A stretch of DNA of 64,000 nucleotides from Hydrogenophaga sp. (GCA_011391495.1 JAABQK010000014.1:1-64000), one strand, 5' to 3'; counted from the first letter of the stretch, positions 43,756-53,897 are shown. A program made the numbers and translations. Notes: a model not told the origin generated them from the letters alone.

Positions 43756-43835
43756 CACGGATCTGGCTCAGCCAGTCCGTGGGCATTGCCCCCTTGAGGG
43801 GGTGACGCGCCGCCAGGCGCGGCGCGGGGGTGGGC
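43756..43835 (-). repeat. Boundary repeat copy 6 (after livK, inside the liv operon)
   Basis: ATCTGGCTCAGCCAG, then GCCCCCTTGAGGGGGTGA, then CGCGCCGCCAGGCGCGGCGC and GGGGG. The central hairpin is the exact reverse complement of the copies after glcB and corA. It lies between livK and livH, where it could limit read-through and lower permease expression relative to the binding protein. Confidence 0.72.
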
Positions 43836-45035
43836 CTACTTCCAGTCCGGCTTGCTGGGGTTGAGCGCGGCGGTGGCGACCTGTTTCGGCCACACCACCT
43901 CGAACTCACCGTTCTGCCACTGGCCCACGGTGCCCGGCGTGCCCACGTTCTCGCTGCCGCTGAACCGGATGTCGCCGATGATGGTCTTGTGCGTGGTGCC
44001 CGCCACGTAGTCGCGGATCGCCTTGCGGTCCAGCCCGTTTCGGGCCACCGCATTGGTGAGGATCTCCAGGCCCGCCCAGCAGGCGCCGCTGGCCCAGCGG
44101 TCAGGCTCCTTGCCACCAAACTTCTTGGTGTGGGCGTCAAAGTAGGCCTTGGCACCGGGGCTGGTCTTGCTGTTCCAGGAACCCATGCCCAGCACGCCCT
44201 CGGCGCCAGCCGGCGTCATCACGTTGCGATACAGCTGGAAGGCGGTGCCCACAGAGGCGTAGAAAAATTTCGGATTGAAGCCCACTTCCTTCGCCTGCTT
44301 GCTGGCCAGGATCGTGTCGGGCGGATAGGTGAAGCCCACGAACGCATCGGGGTTCTTGCCCTTGATGCTGCGCAGCACTGGCGACAGGTCTTTCACGCCC
44401 GCCGGGTAGCTCTTGTCTTCCACCATCTGGATGCCGCTGCCCTGCAACGCGACCTTGAGTGCGGCGTAGTTCTCCAGGCCAAACAGATCGTCCACATAAA
44501 TGCAGGCCAGGGTCTTGGCGCCGCTGGCCTTGAGCATCTCCACCAGCGCATTCGTCATGGGCGCGGGCTGCTGCAGCAGCAGGAAGAAATAAGGCAGCTT
44601 CATGTCGACCAGCCGCTTGGACAGCGCGGTGGGGGCGAGAAACGGGTAGCCGAACCGGTTGGCCAGCGGGGCGACCGCAAAGTTGGCGTTGCTGCCCCAA
44701 GGCGCCAGCACCAGGTCCACCTTGTCGCTGCCCATGAGCTTTTCGTAGGTGCGCACGCAGGTCTCGACCTCGCTGCGATCGTCGTAGCTGATGAGCTCGA
44801 TCGGGCGCTTCACGCCCTTCACATTCAGGCCGCCCGCAGCGTTCTGCTGCTCGGCCCACAGCAGGTAGTTGGGTTCCTGGCTGACCTGCGCGCCGCCGGT
44901 CCAGGGCCCGGTTCGGGCCATGGCGTAACCGATGCGCACCGGGCCGGCCTGGGCGAGCAGGTGCGGGGCGACGGACATCGCGCCCACCGTGGCGGCGGCG
45001 CTCTTGATGATCAAACGGCGTGTGGACTGGACCAT
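43836..45035 (-). CDS. Periplasmic substrate-binding protein, LivK-like
   Basis: A 399-residue binding protein of the peripla_BP_6 class. A twin-Arg-like signal (STRRLIIKSAAATVGAMSVAPHLLAQA) precedes the mature domain PVRIGYAMARTGPWTG, with the typical YDDRSEVETCVRTYEKLMG and APWGSNANFAVAP segments. The ligand is not predictable, but the variant pocket sequence differs from Leu/Ile/Val binders. The ATG at 45035 has an AGGAGA site about nine bases upstream. It leads the operon livK-H-M-G-F-aldehyde dehydrogenase and is divergent from an AraC-family gene. Confidence 0.9.
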   Translation of the reverse strand: MVQSTRRLIIKSAAATVGAMSVAPHLLAQAGPVRIGYAMARTGPWTGGAQVSQEPNYLLWAEQQNAAGGLNVKGVKRPIELISYDDRSEVETCVRTYEKLMGSDKVDLVLAPWGSNANFAVAPLANRFGYPFLAPTALSKRLVDMKLPYFFLLLQQPAPMTNALVEMLKASGAKTLACIYVDDLFGLENYAALKVALQGSGIQMVEDKSYPAGVKDLSPVLRSIKGKNPDAFVGFTYPPDTILASKQAKEVGFNPKFFYASVGTAFQLYRNVMTPAGAEGVLGMGSWNSKTSPGAKAYFDAHTKKFGGKEPDRWASGACWAGLEILTNAVARNGLDRKAIRDYVAGTTHKTIIGDIRFSGSENVGTPGTVGQWQNGEFEVVWPKQVATAALNPSKPDWK

Positions 45036-45145
45036 GGCTTGTCTCCTGTTGTGTTCGAAATGCCAAAGCACATGGTAGGCAGGGAGCCGCCGACCCGCTT
45101 TGCTGGCCGTGCACAAGCTGCTTGCCGGAACGTGCACCGGGCTGC

Positions 45146-45155
45146 GGGTTAACCC
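45146..45155. promoter_or_regulatory. Palindrome in the livK-araC-type intergenic region
   Basis: GGGTTAACCC is a perfect 10-base palindrome in the 191-base divergent region, followed by two copies of AACCCT. It is a candidate operator for the adjacent AraC-family protein. Only position and symmetry support this. Confidence 0.35.
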
Positions 45156-45226
45156 TCAACCCTGGCGACCCCAGGGCCGTACCCGGCCACCCATAATTTC
45201 CCCATTCCCCGAGCCGGAGCCCTGCC

Positions 45227-46195
45227 ATGAAACCTTCCCATGTGATGAGCACCGACGCGGTCGCCCCCGGCGAGCGCGCCGCGGTCTGGCGCGACTGGAT
45301 CTGGTCCCATTTCGGCGGCCTCGAGTCCGACCTCTACGGCGACACCGATTTCGACGGCCACCTGTGTGCCTCGCACGCGGGCGACGTGGTGCTGACCAAG
45401 CTCGAAGCGAACCGCCACCGCGTGCTGCGCAGCCCGCGCCTGGCGCGCAGCAGCGACACCAGCTACCTCAAGATCGTCGCTCCCTGGCAGGGCAGCGCGG
45501 CAGTCGAGCAGCAGGGCCGGCAGGCCTGGGTGCGGCCCGGCGGCTGGGCGATCTACGACACCACGGGCAGCTACGACATCGCCAACCCGGAGCGGGTCGA
45601 ACACCTCATCGTCATGCTGCCGCGTGAACAGCTGGCCGAGCGTGGCCTGCGGCTGGAGACCCTGATGGCTCGCCACGTGGGCGGCGCCCAGGGCATCTCA
45701 CGCGTGGCACTGGAGACGATGCGCAGCACCTTCCAGGAGCTGCCGGCGATGAGCGAGACCGCCGCGCGCGGCGCGGGCGAGCTCATCATCGAGCTGGTCC
45801 GGCTGTCGCTGCAGGAACTGGCTGGCCGGGAGAACGCCACCACCCAGCTGGAAGCCTTCCGGGACCGCATCCGTGAACACATCGGCCAGCACCTGCGCGA
45901 CCCGGACCTGTCGATTGACCATATCGCCCAGTCGCTCAACTGCAGCAAGCGCCATCTGCACAACGCCTTCAGCGCGGAAGACGACACGCTGGCGCACTAC
46001 ATCCTGCGTCGGCGCCTGCAGGCCTGCATGCGCGAACTGAAGAATCCGGCGCAGGCGCAGCGCACCATCACCGACATCGCGTTCTCCTGGGGGTTCAGCA
46101 ACGGCGCCCACTTCAGCCGCGTGTTCCGAGAACACACCGGCCTGTCGCCCAGCGACTTCCGCGAAACCGCCCTGCGGCAGACCAGCGCGGCCTGA
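45227..46195 (+). CDS. AraC-family transcriptional regulator (AraC-binding-like N-domain)
   Basis: A 322-residue regulator. The N-terminal 200 residues look like the AraC_binding_2 domain found in FeaR-type regulators (VWRDWIWSHFGGLESD, then TSYLKIVAPWQGSAAVEQQGR and WAIYDTTGSYDI). The C-terminal 100 residues carry two HTH motifs: DLSIDHIAQSLNCSKRHLHNAF and TITDIAFSWGFSNGAHFSRVFREHTGLSPSDFR. FeaR-type proteins control amine and aldehyde oxidation genes. It is divergent from the transporter/aldehyde dehydrogenase operon and is its probable regulator. A small CGCAGG-TCGG-CCTGCG hairpin (46221-46236) follows. Confidence 0.9.
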   Translation: MKPSHVMSTDAVAPGERAAVWRDWIWSHFGGLESDLYGDTDFDGHLCASHAGDVVLTKLEANRHRVLRSPRLARSSDTSYLKIVAPWQGSAAVEQQGRQAWVRPGGWAIYDTTGSYDIANPERVEHLIVMLPREQLAERGLRLETLMARHVGGAQGISRVALETMRSTFQELPAMSETAARGAGELIIELVRLSLQELAGRENATTQLEAFRDRIREHIGQHLRDPDLSIDHIAQSLNCSKRHLHNAFSAEDDTLAHYILRRRLQACMRELKNPAQAQRTITDIAFSWGFSNGAHFSRVFREHTGLSPSDFRETALRQTSAA

Positions 46196-46241
46196 AGCAG
46201 GCCGCGTCACTGCGCCACCACGCAGGTCGGCCTGCGACCCT

Positions 46242-47294
46242 TCAGCGTGGAGCGCAGGCCTGCGTCACGCCCAGCGCCATCTGCTGCAGTGCCTGCCAGG
46301 GATCGGCCGGCCAGCCTGGCGCCTTGAGGCCCTTGACGATGCCGTCCACGGTGTGGGCGTCGTCCAGCCACCTGGCCAGCGTGCCTGCGCCCAGGAGCGG
46401 CAGGGCGCGCTCGATCAGCTTCTCCTTCACACCCCAGACGCGGTTTTCACGCAAGGCCATCGGCAGCGGGCGGCCCGCGTCCATCGCGCTGCGGACGCGG
46501 TTCAGGGTGCGGATGTCTTCGGCCAAGGCCCAGTGCACCAGCACCGCCGCCTCGCCTTCGGCCTGCAGGCCGTCGAGCATGCGCTGCACGCGCAGCACCT
46601 GGCCCGCCAGCACGGCTTCGGCGAGCTTGAAAGCGGTGTAACGCGCCACATTGAGCACGGCGCTTTCAACCTGCTCGAAGCCGAGTTCGCCCGCCGGGTA
46701 CAGCAGGCCGAGCTTCTGGATCTCCTGGTGCGCGGCCAGCAGGTTGCCCTCCACCCGGTCGGCAAAAAACTGCAGGGTGCGCTGCCCTTCTTCGCCTGCC
46801 GCCACCCGCTGTCCCTGCTGCTGCAGACGCTGCGCGATCCACTGCGGCAGGGCCTGGCGCTCCACCGAGTCCACCTTCACCGTCACACCGAAGCTGTCGA
46901 GCGCACCAAACCAGGCGCCCTTGAGCGTGGGACCGTCGAGGCGGGGCAGGATCACCAGCGTGAGCGTGCTGTCGTTGCCCTGGGCGGCCTGCGCGATCTG
47001 CTGCAGAACCTGCGAACCGTCCTTGCCCGGCTTGCCCGATGGCACGCGGATTTCGACCATCTGCCGGTCGGCAAACAGGCTCAGCGAGCCGCCGCTGGCG
47101 AGCACTTCGCTCCAGTCGAAATGCGCGCCGGCCGCGGTGTGCACGGTGCGCTCCGTGTAGCCCTGCGCACGCGCCACGGCGCGGATGGCGTCGGCCGCCT
47201 CCTGGATCAGCAGCGGTTCGTCACCGTGCAGCGTGTAGAGGCTCTTCAAGCCGCGCTGCAGCTGAGCGGCGAGTTGCGGGGCGGCGACCTGCAT
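46242..47294 (-). CDS. holA: DNA polymerase III delta subunit
   Basis: A 350-residue clamp-loader subunit. Typical segments are QRGLKSLYTLHGDEPLLIQEAADAIR at the start, SLFADRQMVEIRVPSGKPGKDG, and the collar-region FKLAEAVLAGQVLRVQRMLDGLQAEGE. HolA opens the beta clamp during replication. It follows lptE by six bases in the leuS-lptE-holA order found throughout betaproteobacteria. Confidence 0.95.
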   Translation of the reverse strand: MQVAAPQLAAQLQRGLKSLYTLHGDEPLLIQEAADAIRAVARAQGYTERTVHTAAGAHFDWSEVLASGGSLSLFADRQMVEIRVPSGKPGKDGSQVLQQIAQAAQGNDSTLTLVILPRLDGPTLKGAWFGALDSFGVTVKVDSVERQALPQWIAQRLQQQGQRVAAGEEGQRTLQFFADRVEGNLLAAHQEIQKLGLLYPAGELGFEQVESAVLNVARYTAFKLAEAVLAGQVLRVQRMLDGLQAEGEAAVLVHWALAEDIRTLNRVRSAMDAGRPLPMALRENRVWGVKEKLIERALPLLGAGTLARWLDDAHTVDGIVKGLKAPGWPADPWQALQQMALGVTQACAPR

Positions 47295-47300
47295 GGTGCG

Positions 47301-47894
47301 CTACAGCGTCGCCACCGCGGCAAGCCGTCGCATGACCTGTTGCACGATGTCGCTCTGCATGTCGCGGAACAGCAGGGCCTCCTCGGCTTCCTTGGCCAGC
47401 ACCGCGCTCTCGGTGAAGCTGATGTCGCGCTCCAGCAGCAGCTCGGTCTGCTCCAGCAGCGGCTTGCCCGCGGCGTTGACCAGAGCGAAGCGGAAGCGCG
47501 TGCGCAACTGGAGTTCGCGCACCTGGCCCGAAGCGGTCTGGCCGACCACCGAACGCTCTCGCTGATCGGTCAGGACCCGCAGCACGACCTGGCCGGTCTC
47601 CCCTTCGGGGCTGGCAGGCACCGAGGCCGTGAACACCCGCACGCCCGCGCCCTCCAGCGCACGGCGCAGCTCGTTCGCCACGGCGGTGCTCTCACCGCCT
47701 TCGAAGCGCAGGGACTCAAACGCGAAGGACGGCGCCTGGCGCAGTGCAAATCCACAGCCCGACAACGCCAGCAGCAGCGCCAGGCTGCCAGCCGCCGCTG
47801 TGCGCAGCAGCAGATGCCGGCGCGAAACCGCCCCGCCTGGAGGGGTGGTGGCGTCCTGCGGACGGCGGCTGGAGCGCTGTGAGGTGCACGTCAT
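47301..47894 (-). CDS. lptE: LPS-assembly lipoprotein LptE
   Basis: A 197-residue outer-membrane lipoprotein that plugs and assembles LptD. The lipobox is LALSGC, followed by GFALRQAP as in LptE (GFxLR motif). Further typical parts are FESLRFEGGESTAVANELRRALE and the C-terminal EALLFRDMQSDIVQQVMRRLAAV. The ATG at 47894 is 12 bases after the leuS stop; a 35-residue basic leader precedes the signal core, and internal starts are possible. Confidence 0.93.
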   Translation of the reverse strand: MTCTSQRSSRRPQDATTPPGGAVSRRHLLLRTAAAGSLALLLALSGCGFALRQAPSFAFESLRFEGGESTAVANELRRALEGAGVRVFTASVPASPEGETGQVVLRVLTDQRERSVVGQTASGQVRELQLRTRFRFALVNAAGKPLLEQTELLLERDISFTESAVLAKEAEEALLFRDMQSDIVQQVMRRLAAVATL

Positions 47895-47905
47895 CGGGGA
47901 GCGCC

Positions 47906-50584
47906 TCAGACCACCACGTTGACCAGACGGCCCGGCACCACCACCACCTTCTTCGGCGCGGCGCCATTGGCCTGCTTGACGAAAGCCTCGCTGGCCAGGG
48001 CCGCGGCTTCGATGGTGGCCTTGTCGGCGCTGGCCGGCACGGTGACGCTGCCACGCAGCTTGCCGTTGATCTGCAGCATGAGCTCGATCTCGTCGCGTTG
48101 CAGCGCGGCCTCGTCGGCCTGCGGCCATGGTGCGTCGAGCAGTTCGCCCGCAGCAGCGGCGAAGCCGAGTTCGGTCCAGAGGCTGTGCGCGATGTGCGGC
48201 GTGGCCGGGTAAATGCAGCGCAGCAGGATGCCGAAGCCTTCGGCCAGCGCGGCGTTGTCACCGGCCGAGCCGTCGCCCTTGAAGTCGTCCAGCGCGTTGA
48301 GCATCTTCATCGCACCCGAGACGACGGTGTTGTACTGCATGCGCTGGTAGTCGTAGTCCACCTGCTTGAGCACGGTGTGCACCTCCAGGCGCAGCGCCTT
48401 GGCGGCTTTGGAGAGCGTCTGCGTGCCCACGCTGGCGGCCAGCGCGCCCAGGCCCGCCGTGGCCGAGAGCTTGTTGCCAAAGCCCCAGACGCGCTTGAGG
48501 AAGCGGTAGCTGCCTTCCACCGCGGCGTCGTTCCACTCCAGCGTGGCCTCGGGCGGCGCGGTGAACATGGTGTACAGGCGCGCGGTGTCGGCGCCGTACT
48601 TCTCGATCAGGTCCTGCGGGTCGACGCCGTTGTTCTTGGACTTGGACATGGTGCCCACGCCCTCGTAGTCGATGGCCGTGCCCACGGGCAGATCGCCGAC
48701 CGCCTTGACCAGCTTGGCGCCGATGACCTTGCCGGCGTCGTCAAAGACATGCTCCACGTCCTGCGGCCAGAAGTAGTCCTTGCCACCCTTCTCGGTGCGG
48801 CGCGAGTAGATGTGGTTGAGCACCATGCCCTGCGTCAGCAGCTTGCTGAACGGCTCGTCCACCTTCACCAGGCCGAGGTCGCGCATGACCTTGGTCCAGA
48901 AGCGCGCGTACAGCAGGTGCAGGATGGCGTGCTCGATGCCGCCGATGTACTGGTCCATCGGCATCCAGTAGTCCGCGCCCTCGGCGACCATCTGCTCGCT
49001 GTTGCTCGGGTCGCAATAGCGCATGAAGTACCAGGACGAATCCACGAAGGTGTCCATGGTGTCGGTCTCGCGCCGCGCGGCCTTGCCGCAGATGGGGCAG
49101 GTGACGCCGGCATGGAAGCCTTCGTGCCTGTGCAGCGGGTTGCCCGAGCCGTCAGGAATGCAGTCCTGCGGCAGCACGACCGGCAGGTCTTGCTCGGGCA
49201 CCGGCACCGCGCCGTGTTCGGCGCAGTGGATGATGGGAATGGGCGTGCCCCAGTAGCGCTGGCGGCTGATGCCCCAGTCGCGCAGGCGGAAGGTGGTCTT
49301 CTTTTCGCCCAGGCCCTTGGCGGCCAGCAGTTCGGCAACCTTGTCCACGGCAGCCTTCTGGCTCAGGCCGTCGAGCCTGCCGGAGCTGACACACACGCCG
49401 CGCTGCTTGTCGCCGTACCAGTCGGCCCAGACGGCGGTGCTGAATGTCTCGCCTTCAACGGCCACCACTTGCTTGATCTCGATGCCGTATTTCAACGCAA
49501 ACGCAAAGTCGCGCTCGTCGTGCGCGGGCACGCCCATCACGGCGCCGTCACCGTAGCTCATGAGCACGTAGTTGCCGACCCAGACGGCGACCTGTGCGCC
49601 GGTCAGCGGGTGCGTGACGAACAGGCCGGTGGCCATGCCCTTCTTCTCTTGCGTGGCCAGCTCGGCTTCGGTGGTGCCGCCGGTCTTGCACTCGTCGATG
49701 AAGGCGGCCAGTTCGGGGTTGGACAAGGCTGCGTGGTGGGCCAGCGGGTGCTCGGCGGCCACGGCGCAGAAGGTCACGCCCATGATGGTGTCGGCGCGCG
49801 TGGTGAACACGTACATGCGGCCGTCGCCGATCAGCGCACCGTCCGCACCTTTGATGTCATGGGGGAAGGCGAAGCGCACCCCCTCGCTCTTGCCGATCCA
49901 GTTCTCCTGCATCAGGCGCACCTTGTCGGGCCAGCCGTTGAGCGTGGCCTTGGGGTTGCCCAGCTGCACGTGGTCGAGCAGCTCGTCGGCGTACGAGGTG
50001 ATGTTGAGGTAGTAACCCGGGATCTCGCGTTTTTCCACGGTGGCGCCGGTGCGCCAGCCCTTGCCGTCGATCACCTGCTCGTTGGCCAGCACGGTCTGGT
50101 CCACCGGGTCCCAGTTGACGATCTGGGTCTTGCGGTAGGCGATGCCTTTTTCCAGCATCTTCAGGAACAGCCACTGGTTCCACTTGTAGTACGTCGGGTC
50201 GCAGGTGGCCACCTCGCGGCTCCAGTCGATGGCCAGCCCCATCGCCTGCATCTGCTGCTTCATGTACGCGATGTTCTCGTACGTCCACTTGGCCGGCGGC
50301 ACCCCGTTTTTCAGCGCCGCGTTTTCCGCCGGCAGACCGAAGGCGTCCCAGCCCATGGGCATCAGCACGTTGTGGCCGTTCATGCGCAGGTAGCGCGTGA
50401 GCATGTCGTTGATGGTGTAGTTGCGCACATGGCCCATGTGCAGCTTGCCGCTGGGGTAGGGCAGCATGGAGCAGGCGTAGAACTTCTTCTTGCCGGCGAC
50501 CTCGGTCACGCGGTAGGCGTCGTTGGCGTTCCAGTGGGCGTGCGCGGCGCGCTCGACATCCTTGTGGGCGTATTTTTCTTGCAT
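47906..50584 (-). CDS. leuS: Leucyl-tRNA synthetase
   Basis: An 892-residue class I synthetase. The HIGH motif is in [13 protein letters not shown] (40-52), and KMSKS appears as [11 protein letters not shown]. The editing (CP1) domain and the zinc-like site [25 protein letters not shown] are present. Length is normal. The start at 50584 is [11 protein letters not shown]; a longer open frame upstream is spurious. The gene lies in the minus-strand run exbD-leuS-lptE-holA. The 136 bases upstream hold no clear feature beyond GC-rich sequence. Confidence 0.98.
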   Translation of the reverse strand: MQEKYAHKDVERAAHAHWNANDAYRVTEVAGKKKFYACSMLPYPSGKLHMGHVRNYTINDMLTRYLRMNGHNVLMPMGWDAFGLPAENAALKNGVPPAKWTYENIAYMKQQMQAMGLAIDWSREVATCDPTYYKWNQWLFLKMLEKGIAYRKTQIVNWDPVDQTVLANEQVIDGKGWRTGATVEKREIPGYYLNITSYADELLDHVQLGNPKATLNGWPDKVRLMQENWIGKSEGVRFAFPHDIKGADGALIGDGRMYVFTTRADTIMGVTFCAVAAEHPLAHHAALSNPELAAFIDECKTGGTTEAELATQEKKGMATGLFVTHPLTGAQVAVWVGNYVLMSYGDGAVMGVPAHDERDFAFALKYGIEIKQVVAVEGETFSTAVWADWYGDKQRGVCVSSGRLDGLSQKAAVDKVAELLAAKGLGEKKTTFRLRDWGISRQRYWGTPIPIIHCAEHGAVPVPEQDLPVVLPQDCIPDGSGNPLHRHEGFHAGVTCPICGKAARRETDTMDTFVDSSWYFMRYCDPSNSEQMVAEGADYWMPMDQYIGGIEHAILHLLYARFWTKVMRDLGLVKVDEPFSKLLTQGMVLNHIYSRRTEKGGKDYFWPQDVEHVFDDAGKVIGAKLVKAVGDLPVGTAIDYEGVGTMSKSKNNGVDPQDLIEKYGADTARLYTMFTAPPEATLEWNDAAVEGSYRFLKRVWGFGNKLSATAGLGALAASVGTQTLSKAAKALRLEVHTVLKQVDYDYQRMQYNTVVSGAMKMLNALDDFKGDGSAGDNAALAEGFGILLRCIYPATPHIAHSLWTELGFAAAAGELLDAPWPQADEAALQRDEIELMLQINGKLRGSVTVPASADKATIEAAALASEAFVKQANGAAPKKVVVVPGRLVNVVV

Positions 50585-50720
50585 GAACCAGGGGCCGGGC
50601 ATCCGGTGACGGTGAATGGGGAGAAGCGGTGCGGGCGGGTTTTTGACTTCGCGTCGGAGCCGCGCCACGATCACCGTGGATTTTAGGCCTTGGGCACCGG
50701 GTGGCCCGACCACCCCGGGT

Positions 50721-51173
50721 TCAGCGTACGGGCGCAACGGCCGCGGGCGCGCCCAAGGCCGGATCGGCCACAAAGCCGATGCGCGTGAGGCCGGCGGTCT
50801 GTGCCATGCCGATCAGCTGAACCACCCGGCCATAGGGCACGCTGGTGTCGGCCCGCAACTGCACTTCCGTGGCCGGGTTGCGCCGTGCGGCCTCCGCCAG
50901 GCGCTGTCGCAGGGTGTCGGCGTCCACCGCCTGATCGCCCCAATAACTCTGGCCCCCGGCATCCAGGCTGACCGAAACAAAGGCCTCGGACTCGGGTGCA
51001 GCGGAAGCGGGTGCTTCGGCTTTGGGCAACTCCAGCGCCAGACGGCTCGCCATCAGCGGGGCCGTGATGATGAAGATGACCAGCAGCACCAGCATCACGT
51101 CCACCAGCGGCGTGACGTTGATATCGCTCATGGGCTGGTGGCCGGCAGGTTTTTCGAGCCGACCGAAACTCAT
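50721..51173 (-). CDS. exbD: ExbD/TolR-family biopolymer transport protein
   Basis: A 150-residue protein with one membrane helix carrying the essential Asp ([25 protein letters not shown]) and a periplasmic domain. With ExbB it couples the proton gradient to outer-membrane processes. The ATG overlaps the exbB stop as ATGA. No tonB gene is adjacent, so pairing with TonB or Tol is not settled; the exbB/exbD name is used for family only. Confidence 0.92.
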   Translation of the reverse strand: MSFGRLEKPAGHQPMSDINVTPLVDVMLVLLVIFIITAPLMASRLALELPKAEAPASAAPESEAFVSVSLDAGGQSYWGDQAVDADTLRQRLAEAARRNPATEVQLRADTSVPYGRVVQLIGMAQTAGLTRIGFVADPALGAPAAVAPVR

Positions 51174-51826
51174 GCCACCTCCCGGTGGACAAGCAACTCG
51201 CGCAGGTCCCGCGCGAAACCCTCCAGATCGGCCTCGATGCGCGCAATCTGGCGACCCAGCACGTTGTAGGCGAGCACCGCGGGGATCGCGACCGCCAGGC
51301 CCGCCGCCGTCATCACCAGCGCCTCGCCGACCGGTCCGGACACCTGCTCGATGCGGAACTGCCCGTCGACCCCGATGGCGGTGAGCGCGTTGTAGATGCC
51401 CCAGACCGTACCCAGCAGACCCACGAATGGGGCGGTCGAGCCGACCGTGGCCAGCAGCACCTGGCCATACTGCAGTCGGTGCAACACGCGGTGCAAGGCG
51501 TCGCGCAACACGCGCGTGAGCTGCTGCGAACGGTCGCCTGCCACGGCCAGTGTCTGCGGGGTTGCCTGCTCTAAAGACCGGGCCGCCTGCAGCAGCGGCA
51601 ACACCAGCCGCTGTCCATCCAGCACGGCCAGACGCTGCTGCGCATCGTCCAGGTGCGCGGACTGCCAGAAGGCCGCGGTCGAGAGGTTCACATTCGTCAG
51701 GGCGCAGCGCAGCAGCCAGCCTTTCCAGAGGATCACCACCCAGCTCCCCACGGACATGGCCAGCAGCAGCAGGGCCACACTGCGGCTGAGCGCATCGCCC
51801 TCCAGCACGGTTTGCCAGACGCTCAC
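51170..51826 (-). CDS. exbB: ExbB/TolQ/MotA-family proton channel protein
   Basis: A 218-residue protein with an N-terminal helix (ALSRSVALLLLAMSVGSWVVILWKGWLL) and a C-terminal pair (LLATVGSTAPFVGLLGTVWGIYNAL and EALVMTAAGLAVAIPAVLAYNVLG), the hallmark MotA/TolQ/ExbB arrangement. The start is a GTG at 51826 (VSVWQTVLEGD), 25 bases after the dapB stop; the upstream frame is not coding. It forms a coupled pair with exbD. Confidence 0.9.
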   Translation of the reverse strand: MSVWQTVLEGDALSRSVALLLLAMSVGSWVVILWKGWLLRCALTNVNLSTAAFWQSAHLDDAQQRLAVLDGQRLVLPLLQAARSLEQATPQTLAVAGDRSQQLTRVLRDALHRVLHRLQYGQVLLATVGSTAPFVGLLGTVWGIYNALTAIGVDGQFRIEQVSGPVGEALVMTAAGLAVAIPAVLAYNVLGRQIARIEADLEGFARDLRELLVHREVA

Positions 51827-51851
51827 AGCGGGTTGCCCTGGGCCGGACCGC

Positions 51852-52673
51852 TCAGCGCAGGCCGAGCACGTCGAACATGTCGTACAAGCCGGACTTCCGG
51901 CCGGCGAGGAAGCGCACCGCCCGCAGGCTGCCCTGGGCATAGGTGGCGCGGCTGCTCGACTTGTGGGTGATCTCGATGCGCTCGCCGGTACCGGCAAACA
52001 GCACCGTGTGGTCGCCCACGATGTCGCCACCGCGGATGGTGGCGAAACCGATGCTCGACGGGTCGCGCTCGCCGGTCACGCCCTCACGGGCATAGACGGC
52101 GCAGTCCTTCAGGTCGCGGCCCAGCGCCCCGGCGATCACTTCGCCCATCTTGAGCGCCGTGCCGCTGGGCGCGTCCACCTTGTGGCGGTGGTGCGCCTCG
52201 ATGATTTCGATGTCGTAGCCGGTGGACAGCGCCTTGGCCGCCATCTCCAGCAATTTCAGCGTGACGTTCACGCCCACACTCATGTTGGGCGCCATGACGA
52301 TCGCGATCGACTTCGCCGCTTCAGCGATGCCGGCCTTCTGCTCATCGGTGAACCCGGTGGTGCCGATGACCGCGTTGACGCCGTGCTTCACGCATTCGCG
52401 CAGATGCGCCAGCGTACCCTCGGGACGGGTGAAGTCGATCAGGAACTGGCTGCCCGACAGGCCGGCCGACAGATCGGCGGTGATGGTCACGCCGGTCGCA
52501 TGGCCACCAAAACCGCCTGCATCCTGACCCAGCGCCGGGCTGCCCGGGATGTCCAGCGCGCCGGACAACACGCAGTCATCACTGCCGCGTATCGCCTCGA
52601 CCAGCATCTGCCCCATGCGGCCACTGGAACCCGCCACACAAATTCGCTGCAGGGTCTGCGGCAGCGCGCTCAT
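51852..52673 (-). CDS. dapB: 4-hydroxy-tetrahydrodipicolinate reductase
   Basis: A 273-residue enzyme of the lysine/diaminopimelate pathway. Rossmann start [19 protein letters not shown], then the catalytic-region [23 protein letters not shown] and the terminal FDVLGLR, all typical of DapB. Its ATG overlaps the bamE stop by 4 bases (ATGA). Confidence 0.97.
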   Translation of the reverse strand: MSALPQTLQRICVAGSSGRMGQMLVEAIRGSDDCVLSGALDIPGSPALGQDAGGFGGHATGVTITADLSAGLSGSQFLIDFTRPEGTLAHLRECVKHGVNAVIGTTGFTDEQKAGIAEAAKSIAIVMAPNMSVGVNVTLKLLEMAAKALSTGYDIEIIEAHHRHKVDAPSGTALKMGEVIAGALGRDLKDCAVYAREGVTGERDPSSIGFATIRGGDIVGDHTVLFAGTGERIEITHKSSSRATYAQGSLRAVRFLAGRKSGLYDMFDVLGLR

Positions 52674-53269
52674 TGCACGGCCCCCTGAGGCTCCAGTGGG
52701 GGATAGGTGACCGACGGGGCAGGCGCTGGAGGCACAGCCGGGGTGGTGGCAGAACCCTGGTTGCGTTCCTGGAAGGCCTTGAGCTGCGCTTCGGTGGCTT
52801 CCAGAACCGGCGGTTTGGAGGCTTTGCGCCGAACGTCGAGCGAGGCCACAAACTCGGCTTCACTGGGCAGCTCGTCGGCCTCGAAGCGCTCCAGCACCCC
52901 GGCCTTGAAGAACACCGCCAGCTTGCGCTGCTGGAGCGGCTGCCCCTGGCGACGGAAGGTGAAGACGTAGTCCCAGCGGTCGGCGTGGAACACACTGGTG
53001 AGCAGCGGCGAACCCAGGATGTCGCGCACCTGCTGGCGCGGCATGCCGGGCTGCAGCGCCTGGGCTTGCTCACGGGTGACCACATTGCCCTGCTGGATGT
53101 CGATCTTGTAGGGCGTGACCAGCCCTTCAATGCTGGGCAGTCGGTCGCCGAGGCCGGCACAGGCGGTCAGGCTGGCCAGCGTCGCCAGGCCGCACAAGAC
53201 AGATACCCGTCGGATCAGGCGCTGGCGGCGCTCGAGGGCAATTTCGCTGGGGGCGGTCGTTGGGTGCAT
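52670..53269 (-). CDS. bamE: Outer-membrane assembly lipoprotein BamE
   Basis: A 199-residue lipoprotein of the BAM complex. A 22-residue basic N-terminus precedes the signal core and lipobox SLTAC. The SmpA/OmlA domain is visible: [47 protein letters not shown] Pro-rich C-terminal tail of about 50 residues extends beyond the core. The gene is divergent from fur, as in many beta- and gammaproteobacteria, and leads a coupled run with dapB. Confidence 0.95.
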   Translation of the reverse strand: MHPTTAPSEIALERRQRLIRRVSVLCGLATLASLTACAGLGDRLPSIEGLVTPYKIDIQQGNVVTREQAQALQPGMPRQQVRDILGSPLLTSVFHADRWDYVFTFRRQGQPLQQRKLAVFFKAGVLERFEADELPSEAEFVASLDVRRKASKPPVLEATEAQLKAFQERNQGSATTPAVPPAPAPSVTYPPLEPQGAVQ

Positions 53270-53353
53270 GGGAGCAAGACTGGAAAGCCGCGCACGGGCG
53301 TGGCGAACATCGGGCGGATACCGCAAGCGAGGCGCTGACGATATGATCCGGTC

Positions 53354-53359
53354 ATTGTA
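53354..53359 (-). promoter_or_regulatory. Candidate -10 element of bamE
   Basis: The minus strand reads GGCTACAATGACC, a strong TACAAT -10 about 85 bases before the bamE ATG. It matches the hexamer before lptA. The -35 region is weak. Confidence 0.45.
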
Positions 53360-53459
53360 GCCCCGGGGGTCGTCCCGGTGCAGGCCAGCCCCAGCGCTGC
53401 GCGGCATGGGCTTCGTCTGTTGCGAAGGCTCCTTTTCGGCCCCCTTGATACCCCTCGCC

Positions 53460-53897
53460 ATGACCAACATCGAAGAACTGAAAAGCACGGGACTCAAGGC
53501 CACGCTGCCGCGCCTGAAGATTCTCGAAGTTTTCCAGAACGCCAAGCAGCGCCACATGACCGCTGAAGACGTCTACCGGGTGTTGCTGGAAGACCGGTCG
53601 GACATCGGTCTGGCGACGGTCTACCGGGTGCTGATGCAGTTCGAACAGGCGGGTCTGCTCACGCGCAGCAACTTCGAGTCAGGCAAGGCGGTCTACGAGC
53701 TCAACGAGGGCCAGCACCACGACCACCTGGTCTGCCTGGATTGCGGTCGGGTCGAGGAGTTTTACGACCCGGAGATTGAGAAGCGGCAGCAGATGGTGGC
53801 CAAGACGCGCGGCTTCATCCTCCAGGAACACGCGCTGTCGCTCTACGCCACCTGCAGCAAGACCGACTGCCCCTACCGCGCAAAAGCCAGGGACTGA
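53460..53897 (+). CDS. fur: Ferric uptake regulator Fur
   Basis: A 145-residue metal-dependent repressor. The winged HTH (1-80; [34 protein letters not shown]) precedes the dimerisation domain with the metal-binding [10 protein letters not shown] (86-95) and the C-terminal Cys pair C132/C137. With Fe2+ it represses iron-uptake genes. The ATG at 53460 begins the conserved MTNIEELK; an in-frame ATG 18 codons upstream is unlikely. I found no convincing Fur box in the 190-base bamE-fur gap. Confidence 0.96.
   Translation: MTNIEELKSTGLKATLPRLKILEVFQNAKQRHMTAEDVYRVLLEDRSDIGLATVYRVLMQFEQAGLLTRSNFESGKAVYELNEGQHHDHLVCLDCGRVEEFYDPEIEKRQQMVAKTRGFILQEHALSLYATCSKTDCPYRAKARD

Noticed and set aside
47744-50686. 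A 980-codon plus-strand open frame opposite leuS
   Set aside because: It lies antisense to leuS and is His/Val/Gly-rich low-complexity protein, the usual mirror of a GC-rich gene; no domain is visible.
53270-53459. Fur box in the bamE-fur divergent region
   Set aside because: No stretch resembles the 19-base Fur consensus; the region is GC-rich apart from the TACAAT hexamer.
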